NCBI GenBank assembly: GCA_017631375.1
Contig: JAGBTK010000054.1
Span: forward strand, 1-64,000
Direction of reading: 5' to 3'
DNA length: 64,000 nt
DNA from: Tidjanibacter sp.
Lineage (GTDB): Bacteria; Bacteroidota; Bacteroidia; Bacteroidales; Rikenellaceae
Shown here: positions 17,141-26,157 of the stretch, piece after piece
How the letters are laid out: the number at the start of each line of letters is the position of its first letter
Numbering within the stretch: the stretch's first letter is position 1
Notes under the pieces: generated by a model
What the model was told of the DNA's origin: nothing
Databases searched by the model: none
What the model saw: only the letters and a program-made list of their open reading frames with translations
Made by a program: the position numbers and the translations under genes

Positions 17141-17264
17141 AAAAAGTCATATAATCGAGGGAATTTTAGGCGAGGGTGTTTGGGGGGCCGCGTAGCATAC
17201 TTGCTGTATGTAAGCGGTTACCTAAGCACCCTCAACGCCAAATTCACCGATTAGATGGCTTTTT
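17141..17264. repeat. 124-nt hairpin element, copy 1 (AAAAGTC family)
   Basis: Paired segments from outside in: AAAAAGTCATaTAATCG with CGATTAgATGGCTTTTT; GAATTTtaGGC with GCCAAATTC; GAGGGTG with CACCCTC; CCGC with GCGG; GCATAC-ttgct-GTATGT at the tip. The outer 3' arm overlaps the stop codon of the M56 gene (17263-17265). It may act as that gene's terminator or as a structured RNA. Confidence 0.75.
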
Positions 17265-18714
17265 ACTCTTCTAAGGTAAGTTTATACAACGCCCCATCAA
17301 CCCCATCAAATAAGATATCAAAGTCCTCGTTGTATATGGTAGTAATACGCAACTGGCCATTTTCGCGGAGCACCTCTTTCAGGGCAACGGTATAGTCCAC
17401 AGGGCAATCCTTCCAAGCACTGATAAGAATACTCTTCGGCTCATCGGGCGTGCCGCGCCACTTGGCGAGTTGTTTGTCGATAGCCTTCAAGCTGCTCGGC
17501 TTGCCATTGAGTTGGTAGTTGCCCTCGAAATCGACCGAGATAACTGCACTGCCCTCGGGACCATAGATGGTGAGGTCTTTGGCATCGACATCCTCTGCAC
17601 TCTCATATATTTTGTCCAAATTGAGGTCGATACTATTCTTACCTGCAAAGTATTCGCTAAATGCTTTCAAAGCACTCTGCGAGCCGGTGAAGAGTTGACC
17701 GCCATCGTCTGTAATCTCCAACGAGAGGCGGACATTCATAGTATCGCGACCATCTTTCTCGTAGATGACGGTGTAATTACCATCGGTTTTGACATTGTCG
17801 GAATTTTGTGTAACTTTGTTGTCGGAATCGTTGATAACAACAAGGTTGGTACGCTGCTCGGCAAAGGCCGTCAGCGAGAGAGCCACAACGGGAAGTGTGT
17901 AGAGCAACTTCCAACGGCTCCCGGCCGAAGATTTTTTAGATAACATCATAGTAATGCGTTTTTTAAGTGTACTGTGATTCAGACTGTTGGCAATGGAGTA
18001 GGATTTATTGCCGACAGTCTTTTTTATTAAAAGTATTTGGTAGCTGCGTGCATCGATGCCCGATCGCAACACCTCTGCATCAGCCTCAAATTCGTGGATA
18101 TCCTTTAAGTCGCTGCGCAAGAGCCACATGGCAGGGTTAAACCACTGCACTGCGCAACAAATATTTACAACCGCCAAGTCCCAACTATGGCGCAGGGCAA
18201 TGTGGGCCTTCTCGTGCGCCACCACCATCTCGCCACACTCCTCAGCGTCCTGCTCGGATAGGACGATATGGCGAAACCAACTAAACGGAGCAATCTGCTG
18301 CTCTACAACGGTCACCTCTTCGCCATATAGTTCGGCAGGTCTGCCACTCTTTATCAGTCGGCGCAACGAGATGATACTCGCCACGTTCCAAGCCAGAACT
18401 GCCAGCACCCCCACCCCGAAAATCAGGCTAATGATTAGATGCAGTGATGCGGACTCGGCAATCCGCTGAGTGGTAATGTAAAGATTAGCATCAGTGGCAG
18501 TACCCAAGGAGTCTATCTCAAAGGAGCCGACCTCCACCGTGCGGGTGATGGTGATGATGCAGAGCGGAAGCACAAAGGAGAGCAACGCAGTGGCGAGCAG
18601 CACCACGCGGTTGAGTCGGTGGAAGGTCTCACGGCTCAACAGCAGGCGGTAGAAGAGGTAGAAGACCGCCATCACCACCGCCACGCGCAGGTTGTATGTC
18701 AACAGGCTCTGCAT
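17263..18714 (-). CDS. BlaR1/MecR1-type M56 membrane metallopeptidase
   Basis: 483 residues. Hydrophobic segments lie near 8-25, 36-57, 90-117 and 278-294. The zinc-protease motif HEKAH is at 167-171, with a third-ligand Glu in IHEFEAD near 208-210. In BlaR1 systems the M56 protease is activated from outside and leads to cleavage of the BlaI repressor. Here the C-terminal approximately 190 residues are not a penicillin-binding sensor and have no recognised domain, so the signal is unknown. It starts 5 nt after the BlaI-type gene and is therefore in the same operon. The stop codon lies inside a repeated hairpin element. Confidence 0.88.
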   Translation of the reverse strand: MQSLLTYNLRVAVVMAVFYLFYRLLLSRETFHRLNRVVLLATALLSFVLPLCIITITRTVEVGSFEIDSLGTATDANLYITTQRIAESASLHLIISLIFGVGVLAVLAWNVASIISLRRLIKSGRPAELYGEEVTVVEQQIAPFSWFRHIVLSEQDAEECGEMVVAHEKAHIALRHSWDLAVVNICCAVQWFNPAMWLLRSDLKDIHEFEADAEVLRSGIDARSYQILLIKKTVGNKSYSIANSLNHSTLKKRITMMLSKKSSAGSRWKLLYTLPVVALSLTAFAEQRTNLVVINDSDNKVTQNSDNVKTDGNYTVIYEKDGRDTMNVRLSLEITDDGGQLFTGSQSALKAFSEYFAGKNSIDLNLDKIYESAEDVDAKDLTIYGPEGSAVISVDFEGNYQLNGKPSSLKAIDKQLAKWRGTPDEPKSILISAWKDCPVDYTVALKEVLRENGQLRITTIYNEDFDILFDGVDGALYKLTLEE

Positions 18715-18719
18715 AGTGG

Positions 18720-19085
18720 TTACTCGTTTTGGGATTCGATTTTGGCAATCAGCTCTTTGAGCTCGTCGATAGATATCTTCTCCTCCTTGACAAGCGCAGA
18801 AACCGCAGTGAGGTAGGAGTTCTCAAAGTAGCGACTCACCGCACCAACAATAGTCTTGCCGCCAAACTCCTCCTCGCTGACAAGAGGATAGTAGCGAAAG
18901 CTGTTCCCGTAGGCGTTATGACCAAGGTAACCCTTTGCTTCGAGGGCGCGCACCATTGTCGAAAGGGTGTTGAAATGAGGGCGAGGCTCGGGGTAAAGTT
19001 CGCGCAACTCGCGCACAAACATCTCGCCCCGCGCCCAGAAATGACGCATAATCTCCTCCTCGCGACGTGTAAGTTTCTCTTTCAT
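18720..19085 (-). CDS. BlaI/MecI-family transcriptional repressor
   Basis: 121 residues. The N-terminal winged helix begins LTRREEEIMRHFWARGE, followed by the recognition region FNTLSTMVRALEAKGYL, as in BlaI/CopY. The C-terminal dimerisation helices contain the usual protease-sensitive stretch. It is paired with the M56 protease directly downstream. Dyads overlapping its own promoter suggest autorepression. Confidence 0.93.
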   Translation of the reverse strand: MKEKLTRREEEIMRHFWARGEMFVRELRELYPEPRPHFNTLSTMVRALEAKGYLGHNAYGNSFRYYPLVSEEEFGGKTIVGAVSRYFENSYLTAVSALVKEEKISIDELKELIAKIESQNE

Positions 19086-19160
19086 AGTAACTCTGTCTGA
19101 TTAACTCTACTGCAAATATAACTAAAAAATTTCGTTATGCAACTATTTTTTATAGTTACT
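19086..19160 (-). promoter_or_regulatory. Promoter and candidate operator of the BlaI-M56 operon
   Basis: Minus-strand TATATTTG (19113-19120) has a TTG 19 nt upstream (19140-19142), ideal Bacteroidota spacing. Dyads surround it: AACTAT-ttttt-ATAGTT (19141-19157), ATAAC...GTTAT (19118-19138), and AGTAACT (19086-19092) with its complement AGTTACT (19154-19160). This fits repressor binding, although the TACAnnTGTA form known from other BlaI sites is not present. Confidence 0.55.
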
Positions 19161-19251
19161 GCAAAAAAAATAAGGTTTTGGGTTGGGAGGAAAGGGCGAT
19201 AGATCTCTGTTCCTGCACATCCGACCGATCACCCCTAACCGCCATAACCCC

Positions 19252-19301
19252 AACTCTCGTATTTGTGGGTACGATTTTTCGTACCCACAAATACGAGAGT
19301 T
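19252..19301. repeat. GGGTACGA palindrome, copy 4 (50 nt)
   Basis: Perfect 23-bp arms starting AACTCTCGTATTTGTGGG and ending at GGGTACGA flank TTTT. Weaker pairing (CCTGCAC with GTGCAGG, CCTAA with TTAGG) extends the inverted repeat to about 19212-19320. Confidence 0.88.
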
Positions 19302-19370
19302 ACCATTAGGGAGGTGCAGGGAAATGCAATTCTACTCTTGACCATTGGGTTTATTACTCCTACTAACAAT

Positions 19371-19407
19371 AATTGCTCTGAGTAACCTTGAATTACTCAG
19401 AGCAATT
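19371..19407. repeat. Perfect 15-bp palindrome
   Basis: AATTGCTCTGAGTAA and TTACTCAGAGCAATT flank a 7-nt loop. It lies within the gene-free stretch 19161-19693, which holds only such elements. Confidence 0.8.
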
Positions 19408-19433
19408 ACAAATAGAAACGGGTCCACGACCCC

Positions 19434-19518
19434 AAAAGTCGTATGGCTGAGGAAATTTTGGGCTTCGTGCAGTGAAGAAAAGCGGAGTTTACTTAGCGTA
19501 AATGAGCATTTTCTTTAC
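19434..19518. repeat. Hairpin element, copy 2 (truncated, AAAAGTC family)
   Basis: The 5' arm AAAAGTCGTATGGCTGAGG is identical to copy 3 but its 3' outer partner is missing. The inner part still folds: GTGAAGAAAA with TTTTCTTTAC, and TTTAC-ttagc-GTAAA at the tip. Confidence 0.65.
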
Positions 19519-19526
19519 AAGGGAAG

Positions 19527-19544
19527 GCGTCGCAGACGCTTTTT
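19527..19544 (+). terminator. Small hairpin with T-run
   Basis: GCGTC-gca-GACGC followed by TTTTT. No gene on the plus strand ends here, so its role is unclear. Confidence 0.5.
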
Positions 19545-19566
19545 CTATCCCCCCTCCCGAAACTTC

Positions 19567-19687
19567 AAAAGTCGTATGGCTGAGGGATTTTTAGGCAGAG
19601 TAGTTTTTGGGGAAGCGTAGCATACTTAGCGTATGTGAGCGACACAAAAACTGCTCTAACACCAAAATCACCAGCCAGACGACTTTT
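19567..19687. repeat. 121-nt hairpin element, copy 3 (AAAAGTC family)
   Basis: AAAAGTCGTaTGGCTG pairs with CAGCCAgACGACTTTT, GAGTAGTTTTTG with CAAAAACTGCTC, and CATAC-ttagc-GTATG forms the tip. The shape is the same as copy 1, with different but complementary arm sequence. Confidence 0.75.
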
Positions 19688-19693
19688 GCTAAA

Positions 19694-19732
19694 TAAAGGA
19701 GGGGTGCTTGATAACAAGCACCCCCTCCTTTA
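19694..19732. terminator. Terminator of the ribosomal-protein operon
   Basis: A 16-17-bp stem (TAAAGGAGGGGTGCTTG paired with CAAGCACCCCCTCCTTTA, one bulge) with a 4-nt loop, 17 nt beyond the rplQ stop read on the minus strand, with T-rich sequence after it. Confidence 0.75.
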
Positions 19733-19748
19733 TCTAAAAGCCGTCTGA

Positions 19749-20324
19749 CTATTTCTTGGTAACACCAGTCTTAACAGCCTTCACCTTTGCGCCCGAAGCC
19801 TTAGCTGCGGTGCTCTTAGGTGCTGCGGGCTTCTTAGCCTTTGCAGGTGCCTCAGCAGCGGGAGCCTCAGCTACCTGAGCATCCTCAGCTACCTTCTTTG
19901 CACCCGAGCGGCTACGACGAGTCTTAGGCTTAGCAGCAGAAACTACTGCGCCCTCAACGTAGGTCTCGTTGAAGTCCACGAGCTCGATGATACACATCTC
20001 AGCAGCGTCACCCAAGCGGAAACCGGTGTGGAGGATACGGGTGTAGCCACCGGGACGGTCTGCAATCTTGGGAGCTACTACGCGGAACAGCTCGGTTACA
20101 GCATACTTGTCCTTCAAGTAGCTGAACACAACGCGACGCTGGTGGGTAGTATCCTCTTTCGATTTGGTCATCAGGGGCTCAACATACTTTTTCAGAGCCT
20201 TTGCCTTTGCGACAGTGGTCTCGATTCGCTTGTGGAGAATCAAAGAGCTTGCCATATTGGCCAACATCGCCTTACGGTGTGCGCTCTGACGGCCAAGGTG
20301 ATTGAATTTTCTATTGTGTCTCAT
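19749..20324 (-). CDS. rplQ: 50S ribosomal protein L17
   Basis: 191 residues. The N-terminal approximately 125 residues are canonical L17 ([24 protein letters not shown]). The remaining ~65 form an Ala/Lys/Pro-rich extension, a lineage-specific tail that could contact rRNA. It is the last gene of the ribosomal block, 8 nt after rpoA. Confidence 0.96.
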   Translation of the reverse strand: MRHNRKFNHLGRQSAHRKAMLANMASSLILHKRIETTVAKAKALKKYVEPLMTKSKEDTTHQRRVVFSYLKDKYAVTELFRVVAPKIADRPGGYTRILHTGFRLGDAAEMCIIELVDFNETYVEGAVVSAAKPKTRRSRSGAKKVAEDAQVAEAPAAEAPAKAKKPAAPKSTAAKASGAKVKAVKTGVTKK

Positions 20325-20332
20325 AGGTTAAC

Positions 20333-21325
20333 TTAATCTTTATCAAGTTTGTAGATTGAAACGTCCATACCGAAGTGGAGGTTCAGCGAAGTGAGAAGAT
20401 CATCCAGCTCGGTGAGCGACTTTTTACCGAAGTTGCGGAACTTCAACAGGTCGTTGCGGTTGAAGCGTACCAAATCACCGATAGTCTCTACCTCGGCAGC
20501 CTTCAAGCAGTTGAGGGCACGAACCGAGAGATCCTGATCTGCCAACTTGGTCTTCAACAGCTGACGCATGTGAAGTACATCCTCGTCGAACTCCTCAACG
20601 GGCGAGCTCTCCTCCATATTGATGGTGATGCGCTCGTCAGAGAAGAGCATGAAGTGCTGGATAAGAATCTTAGCAGCCTCCTTCAATGCCTCCTTCGGAT
20701 GAATCGAACCATCGGTGGTAATCTCGAGGTTGAGTTTCTCGTAGTCGGTCTTTTGCTCTACGCGGTAGTTTTCAATCGAGTATTTAACGTTCTTGATCGG
20801 TGTGAAAATCGAATCAATAGGTAGAAGTCCGAACTCGGCATCTACGGGGGCATTCTCCTCAGCCGGAACATAACCCCTGCCGCTTCCGATGGTCAGGTCA
20901 ATCTGCATTTTGGTCTCAGGAGTCAGGTGGCAAATCACCAGATCGGGGTTGAGAACCTTGAAGTTGGTAAGGAAGTTCGATATATATCCTGCGGTCAACT
21001 CAGTTACGCCAGCAACGTTTACCGACACCTTCTCGCTGTCGGCATTCTCAACGGTGCGGATGAAGCGTACCTGCTTGAGGTTGAGGACGATATCAATCAT
21101 TCCCTCCATAACGCCGGGAATAGCGTCAAACTCGTGGTCCACACCAGCAATCTTCACAGTCGTGATTGCATGACCCTCCAACGAGGAGAGCAGAATACGA
21201 CGCAAAGCATTACCGATGGTGAGACCAAAACCGGGCTCCAAAGGACGGAACTCAAATTTTCCGAAATTGGAGGTCGATTCGAGCATAATCACCTTCTCGG
21301 GTTTTTGGAATGCTAATATTGCCAT
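20333..21325 (-). CDS. rpoA: RNA polymerase alpha subunit
   Basis: 330 residues. The assembly domain contains [17 protein letters not shown], and the C-terminal HhH domain ([17 protein letters not shown]) is intact for promoter and activator contacts. It lies in the alpha operon after rpsD, as in most bacteria. Confidence 0.98.
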   Translation of the reverse strand: MAILAFQKPEKVIMLESTSNFGKFEFRPLEPGFGLTIGNALRRILLSSLEGHAITTVKIAGVDHEFDAIPGVMEGMIDIVLNLKQVRFIRTVENADSEKVSVNVAGVTELTAGYISNFLTNFKVLNPDLVICHLTPETKMQIDLTIGSGRGYVPAEENAPVDAEFGLLPIDSIFTPIKNVKYSIENYRVEQKTDYEKLNLEITTDGSIHPKEALKEAAKILIQHFMLFSDERITINMEESSPVEEFDEDVLHMRQLLKTKLADQDLSVRALNCLKAAEVETIGDLVRFNRNDLLKFRNFGKKSLTELDDLLTSLNLHFGMDVSIYKLDKD

Positions 21326-21349
21326 AATTTTACTACTTATTGGTTAGAT

Positions 21350-21958
21350 TTATTTCGAGTACAACTCGACGATCAACTGCTCTTTAATATTCTCGGGGAT
21401 ATCCTCACGCTCGGGACGCTGCAAGAACTTACCAGTCATAGTCTGGGCGTTCCACTCCAACCAAGCGTAACGGTTTACCTGACGGCCTGCGAGCGACTCG
21501 GTAATAACCTCGAGGCTCTTCGACTTCTCACGAACACCTACAACATCACCAATCTTCAAGCTGTACGAAGGGATGTTTACAACCTCACCATTAACGGTGA
21601 TGTGGCGGTGCGATACCAACTGACGAGCAGCAGCGCGAGTGGGGGCGATACCCAAACGATAAACCACATTGTCCAAACGGCACTCCAAAAGTTTCAGCAA
21701 GTTCTCACCGGTGATACCACCCATACGAGCTGCCTCCTCGAAGGTCTTGTGGAACTGACGCTCCAACAAACCGTAGGTCATCTTGGCTTTCTGTTTCTCA
21801 CTCAACTGAGTACCGTACTCCGACACTTTTTTGCGTTTACGGTTCAGTCCGTGCTGTCCGGGAGGGTAGTTCTTCTTCTCGAGAAACTTGTCCGCTCCGA
21901 AAATAGGCTCGCCAAACTTACGAGCTATTTTAGATTTAGGTCCTATATACTTTCCCAT
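21350..21958 (-). CDS. rpsD: 30S ribosomal protein S4
   Basis: 202 residues, normal length. The N-terminus [17 protein letters not shown] is of the Bacteroidota type. The S4 RNA-binding domain ([19 protein letters not shown]) is in the middle. Primary 16S rRNA binder, encoded between rpsK and rpoA; there is an 89-nt gap to rpsK. Confidence 0.98.
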   Translation of the reverse strand: MGKYIGPKSKIARKFGEPIFGADKFLEKKNYPPGQHGLNRKRKKVSEYGTQLSEKQKAKMTYGLLERQFHKTFEEAARMGGITGENLLKLLECRLDNVVYRLGIAPTRAAARQLVSHRHITVNGEVVNIPSYSLKIGDVVGVREKSKSLEVITESLAGRQVNRYAWLEWNAQTMTGKFLQRPEREDIPENIKEQLIVELYSK

Positions 21959-22047
21959 TTTTCTTTATTATTTTTTACTTTTTTCACTTAACAGATTTTT
22001 TGTCCTTTCTCTTTTTTACGCTATCAGCTTTCTAAGCCACACAGGGA

Positions 22048-22437
22048 TTAGACGCGACGGCGGTTGGGAGGACGACATCCGTTGTGGGGCAGCGGAGTAA
22101 CGTCGATGATCTCCATTACCTCGATACCTGCACCGTGAATGGTACGAATTGCCGACTCACGACCGGCACCCGGACCCTTTACATATACCTTAACCTTACG
22201 CAAACCAAGGTCGTAAGCAACCTTAGCGCAGTCAGCAGCAGCAGTCTGGGCTGCATAGGGAGTGTTCTTCTTCGAACCTCTAAAGCCCATCTTACCTGCC
22301 GAGCTCCAACTGATAACCTCACCAGCTGCGTTGGTCAGGGTGATAATCACATTGTTGAAAGTCGAGTGAACAAAGGCCATACCCTGAGCCTCAACCTTAA
22401 CAACTCTTTTCTTAACTGTTCCTGGTTTTTTTGCCAT
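22048..22437 (-). CDS. rpsK: 30S ribosomal protein S11
   Basis: 129 residues ending in the conserved [18 protein letters not shown]. Platform protein of the small subunit near the mRNA exit. It follows rpsM by 12 nt. Confidence 0.98.
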   Translation of the reverse strand: MAKKPGTVKKRVVKVEAQGMAFVHSTFNNVIITLTNAAGEVISWSSAGKMGFRGSKKNTPYAAQTAAADCAKVAYDLGLRKVKVYVKGPGAGRESAIRTIHGAGIEVMEIIDVTPLPHNGCRPPNRRRV

Positions 22438-22449
22438 AACTTTCTACAA

Positions 22450-22830
22450 TTACTTAGTTGCTTTTTTCTTGTTCGCTACAGTCTTCTTTCTACCTTTACG
22501 GGTACGAGCGTTGTTCTTGGTGCTCTGACCGCGAACGGGAAGGCCCAGACGGTGACGGATACCACGGTAGCAACCGATATCCATCAATCGTTTGATGTTG
22601 AGCTGTACCAAAGAGCGGCACTCGCCCTCTACTTTGATATCCTTCTCAGCAATGTAGTTACGGATGGCAGCTACCTGATCATCAGTCCAATCCTGAACCT
22701 TAACGTTGCGGTCGATACCGCACTCGTCGAGGATCAACTGAGCGGTGCTGCGGCCAATGCCGTAAATATAGGTGAGGCCAATCTCGCCTCTCTTATTTTT
22801 AGGTAAATCTACACCTACTATACGTGCCAT
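22450..22830 (-). CDS. rpsM: 30S ribosomal protein S13
   Basis: 126 residues. [19 protein letters not shown] start, [11 protein letters not shown] helix-two-turn-helix and a basic Lys-rich tail that reaches the P-site tRNA. First ribosomal gene after rpmJ in the alpha operon. Confidence 0.98.
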   Translation of the reverse strand: MARIVGVDLPKNKRGEIGLTYIYGIGRSTAQLILDECGIDRNVKVQDWTDDQVAAIRNYIAEKDIKVEGECRSLVQLNIKRLMDIGCYRGIRHRLGLPVRGQSTKNNARTRKGRKKTVANKKKATK

Positions 22831-22852
22831 AAATTTCTCTTAATTTAATTGA

Positions 22853-22969
22853 TTAGCCTTGGCGCATTTTAAACTTAGGATTCTTTTTGCAAATTACGTA
22901 GAGTTTGCCCTTACGCTTTACAATTTTGCAATCCTCACTTCTTTTCTTAATTGATGCTTTTACTTTCAT
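22853..22969 (-). CDS. rpmJ: 50S ribosomal protein L36
   Basis: 38 residues: starts [15 protein letters not shown] and ends NPKFKMRQG. Two of the four zinc ligands of the classical C-x2-C-x12-C-x4-H form are missing (the first Cys and the last His), so this is a zinc-free (C-) type with two residual Cys. Its position between infA and rpsM is canonical. Confidence 0.95.
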   Translation of the reverse strand: MKVKASIKKRSEDCKIVKRKGKLYVICKKNPKFKMRQG

Positions 22970-23003
22970 CGTTTTGTTGTTTTAAAAGTGAACCATTTGT
23001 GGT

Positions 23004-23222
23004 TTACTTGTAGCGGAACGAAATGCGTCCCTTTGTCAAATCATAGGGGGACATCTCGACCTTTACTTTATCACCGGGAAGAATTTTAATAAAGTGCATA
23101 CGCATCTTTCCGGAGATGTGGGCGGTGATTACATGACCGTTGTCCAACTCAACGCGGAACATTGCATTCGACAACGCCTCAACGATAGTACCGTCCTTTT
23201 CAATAGCAGCCTGCTTTGCCAT
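23004..23222 (-). CDS. infA: Translation initiation factor IF-1
   Basis: 72 residues from [15 protein letters not shown], the family start; an in-frame ATG 14 codons upstream overlaps the map gene and gives a non-family leader. It is a single OB-fold ([21 protein letters not shown]) that blocks the A site during initiation. It begins 31 nt after map. Confidence 0.97.
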   Translation of the reverse strand: MAKQAAIEKDGTIVEALSNAMFRVELDNGHVITAHISGKMRMHFIKILPGDKVKVEMSPYDLTKGRISFRYK

Positions 23223-23253
23223 AGAGTCTTTTTCCTTTTTTAATGTTTCTACA

Positions 23254-24042
23254 TTATCGGGCAAGCCCGATAGCCTTTTCGATGATACTGAAATCTGTCA
23301 ACACATCGGCCTCACCTTTGCGGATTGCCACCGCATACTCAAAGTGAGCCGAGGGTTTATTGTCGCGAGTACGAACTGTCCAGCCGTCACGCTCAAAAAC
23401 CACATCCTTGCGTCCCATATTAATCATCGGCTCAATGCAGATCACCATTCCCTCCTTCAAGAGGGGACCTCTGCCGCGTGCGCCATAGTTGGGAACCTCA
23501 GGTTCTTCGTGCATATTGCGACCAAGACCGTGACCCACCAACTCACGCACCACTCCGTAGCCGTACTTCTCTGCGTGTGCCTGCACAGCAGCGGAGATAT
23601 CCCCCACCCTGTTGCCTGCCACCGCCTGCTCGACACCTTTAAGAAGAGCCTCCTTGGTCACAGTGAGCAGCTGCTGATTTTGCTCAGAGATCTCGCCTAC
23701 GCCGAAGGTGTAAGCCGAGTCGCCATAGAACCCCTTCAAAATGGTGCCACAGTCCACCGATACGATATCGCCCTCCTGGAGAGCATAATTCGACGGTATG
23801 CCGTGTACGACCTGCTGATTAACCGAGACACAGAGGGTATTGGGAAAGCCTCCGTATCCGAGGAAGCCGGGAACTGCTCCGTGAGAGCGGATGAACTCCT
23901 CAGCAATTTTATCAAGTTCCAGAGTGGTAACTCCGGGCTTGATGTGCTTGCCTACCTCAGCGAGCGTTGCGCTCACCAAGAGGTTGTTCTCACGCAGCAG
24001 TTCGATCTCTTCCTCTGTTTTCAGATATATCATCTTCTTCAA
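23254..24042 (-). CDS. map: Type I methionine aminopeptidase
   Basis: 262 residues. Metal ligands are visible in VSVDCG and GDSAYTF (Asp, Asp), [12 protein letters not shown] (His), CIEPMI (Glu) and the final Glu in FEYAVA. It removes the initiator Met from nascent proteins. The start could be the ATG at 24042 or the one three codons later. It sits between secY and infA. Confidence 0.97.
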   Translation of the reverse strand: MKKMIYLKTEEEIELLRENNLLVSATLAEVGKHIKPGVTTLELDKIAEEFIRSHGAVPGFLGYGGFPNTLCVSVNQQVVHGIPSNYALQEGDIVSVDCGTILKGFYGDSAYTFGVGEISEQNQQLLTVTKEALLKGVEQAVAGNRVGDISAAVQAHAEKYGYGVVRELVGHGLGRNMHEEPEVPNYGARGRGPLLKEGMVICIEPMINMGRKDVVFERDGWTVRTRDNKPSAHFEYAVAIRKGEADVLTDFSIIEKAIGLAR

Positions 24043-24090
24043 AGAACTCTTGTTTATTAAGCGATTGAGTCTTTTCTGCTTTTACGTCGA

Positions 24091-25419
24091 CTAATAGCCT
24101 GCGCGACCTTTGATACGGCCGGTCTTCATAAGACCATCGTAGTGACGCATCAACAGATGACTCTCTATCTGCTTGAGAGTGTCAAGAACAACACCTACCA
24201 TAATCAGCAGCGAAGTACCACCGTAGAAGTACGAGAACTGCTGGTTGATACCGAGCTTGGTAGCAAATGCGGGCAAGATAGCCACAACTGCCAAGAATAC
24301 CGAGCCGGGGAGGGTGATTCTTGTCATGATGTTGTCGATGTAGCGAACGGTCTCCTTACCGGGCTTGATGCCGGGGATAAAACCACCATTACGCTTGAGC
24401 TCGTCAGCCATCATGTTGGGGTTAACGATAATTGCGGTGTAGAAATAGGTGAACGCAATTACCAGAAGAGCAAATACAAAGTTGTACCAGAACCCTGTGA
24501 AGTTAGAGAATGTCGCAGCAATACCCTGAGTTGCCTCCATACGACCAAAGAGCATGGGGATAAACATCAACGCCTGAGCAAAGATGATAGGCATCACATT
24601 TGCAGCATTGAGTTTCAAGGGAATGTACTGGCGTACTCCACCGTATTGCTTATTGCCAACAACACGCTTAGCATACTGTACAGGAATCTTGCGAACAGCC
24701 TGTACGAGTGCGATGGTGGCCATAAACACTAAGAAGAGCAGGATAATCTCCACAACCAACATTACCAGACCACCGGTCGACTCGCTCAAACGAGTGTTCA
24801 ACTCGGTCATGAAGGCCTGCGGCAGGCGCGCTACGATACCAACGAAGATGATAAGCGACACGCCATTACCGATACCCTTGTCGGTAATCTTCTCACCAAG
24901 CCACATCACAAACATAGTACCGGCAATAAGTACCATCATTGCGCTGAACTTGAAGAGCCAACTGTTGGCGCCAAGCACATATGCGCTAGCGGGGAGCTGG
25001 GCACTGAGGTTAGCAAGGTATGCGGGACCCTGAAGCAGCAGCACTACAATGGTCAAATACCTTGTCCACTGGTTGAGTTTACGCTGACCACTCTGACCCT
25101 CTTTCTGCAATTTCTGGAAGTAGGGAACTACGATTCCCAACAACTGAATCACAATCGAGGCCGAGATGTAGGGCATAACACCCAGAGCGAAGATCGATGC
25201 GTTGGAGAATGCACCTCCGGAGAAGATGTCCAACAGGCCGAGCAAACCATTGCCCTCTACCTGATGCTGCAACGCAAAGATCTCGTTAGGGTTGATACCC
25301 GGGAGCGAAACAAAGCAACCAAATCTATAGATAAGAAGGAGGCAGATGGTAAAGAGAATTCTGCTACGCAACTCCTCGATCTTAAATATATTCTTAATGG
25401 TTTCGATGAATTTCTTCAC
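24091..25419 (-). CDS. secY: Preprotein translocase channel subunit SecY
   Basis: 442 residues with ten membrane segments and the signature region GCFVSLPGINPNEIF...GGAFSNASIFALG. Core of the Sec channel in the inner membrane. Encoded after rplO as in the classical spc operon. Confidence 0.98.
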   Translation of the reverse strand: MKKFIETIKNIFKIEELRSRILFTICLLLIYRFGCFVSLPGINPNEIFALQHQVEGNGLLGLLDIFSGGAFSNASIFALGVMPYISASIVIQLLGIVVPYFQKLQKEGQSGQRKLNQWTRYLTIVVLLLQGPAYLANLSAQLPASAYVLGANSWLFKFSAMMVLIAGTMFVMWLGEKITDKGIGNGVSLIIFVGIVARLPQAFMTELNTRLSESTGGLVMLVVEIILLFLVFMATIALVQAVRKIPVQYAKRVVGNKQYGGVRQYIPLKLNAANVMPIIFAQALMFIPMLFGRMEATQGIAATFSNFTGFWYNFVFALLVIAFTYFYTAIIVNPNMMADELKRNGGFIPGIKPGKETVRYIDNIMTRITLPGSVFLAVVAILPAFATKLGINQQFSYFYGGTSLLIMVGVVLDTLKQIESHLLMRHYDGLMKTGRIKGRAGY

Positions 25420-25450
25420 GGCTTAATTTACTTTAAGTGTAGGTTAGTTA

Positions 25451-25918
25451 TTACTCGGCAATCTCCTCTGCACCAAAAACTACTGCCTTACCGCCCTGAG
25501 CCTCGATGGCTGCCTGTGCGCTCTTGCTGAATGCGTGAGCGGTAACGGTGAGGGCCTTGGTGATAGTACCATTGCCAAGAACCTTTACCTTGTCCGAGGT
25601 CGATACGAAACCGGCCTGTACGAAGGTATCCAAGTTAACCTCGGTGAGGTTGTTCTTAGCAGCCAACTCCTCAACTACATTGAGGTTGATAGCCTTGTAC
25701 TCTACACGCTTGATGTTGGTAAAACCAAACTTGGGCAGACGGCGCTGCAAAGGCATCTGACCGCCCTCGAAGCCCAACTTGCTATGGTAACCCGAACGCG
25801 ACTGCGCACCCTTGTGACCACGAGTCGAAGTACCACCGTGACCAGAACCCTGGCCACGACCGATACGCTTCTCGTGATGAGTGGAACCTGCTGCGGGTTT
25901 CAAATTATTCAGACTCAT
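25451..25918 (-). CDS. rplO: 50S ribosomal protein L15
   Basis: 155 residues. Start MSLNNLKPAAGS, then the Gly-rich stretch RIGRGQGSGHGGTSTRGHKG typical of L15. Large-subunit assembly protein, upstream of secY. Confidence 0.98.
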   Translation of the reverse strand: MSLNNLKPAAGSTHHEKRIGRGQGSGHGGTSTRGHKGAQSRSGYHSKLGFEGGQMPLQRRLPKFGFTNIKRVEYKAINLNVVEELAAKNNLTEVNLDTFVQAGFVSTSDKVKVLGNGTITKALTVTAHAFSKSAQAAIEAQGGKAVVFGAEEIAE

Positions 25919-25956
25919 TGTTCTTACTCTTTTTTAAATTCGTAAATGTGTGTAAT

Positions 25957-26139
25957 TTACTCGGCAACCTCAACCTTTACCAAGTGGTGCACCTTCTTCA
26001 CCATACCCTTGATGATAGGCGAATCGTCGTGCTCTACTGTCTGGTTAATCTTGTGAAGTCCGAGTGCATCGAGGTTCTTCTTCTGAGCACCGGTTGCACC
26101 GATACGGCTCTTAACCTGAGTGATTTTCAATTTTGCCAT
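25957..26139 (-). CDS. rpmD: 50S ribosomal protein L30
   Basis: 60 residues. LKITQVKSRIGATGAQK start and normal bacterial short form. It lies 18 nt after rpsE and 38 nt before rplO. Confidence 0.97.
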   Translation of the reverse strand: MAKLKITQVKSRIGATGAQKKNLDALGLHKINQTVEHDDSPIIKGMVKKVHHLVKVEVAE

Positions 26140-26157
26140 AACTTTACTTCAATTTAA

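Noticed and set aside
19345..19620. 91-codon plus-strand frame in the gap before rplQ
   Set aside because: It lies across two hairpin elements and a small terminator; the coding signal is not credible.
23223..23264. Upstream ATG extending infA by 14 residues
   Set aside because: The extension overlaps the end of map and does not match the IF-1 family start; the internal MAKQ start was used.
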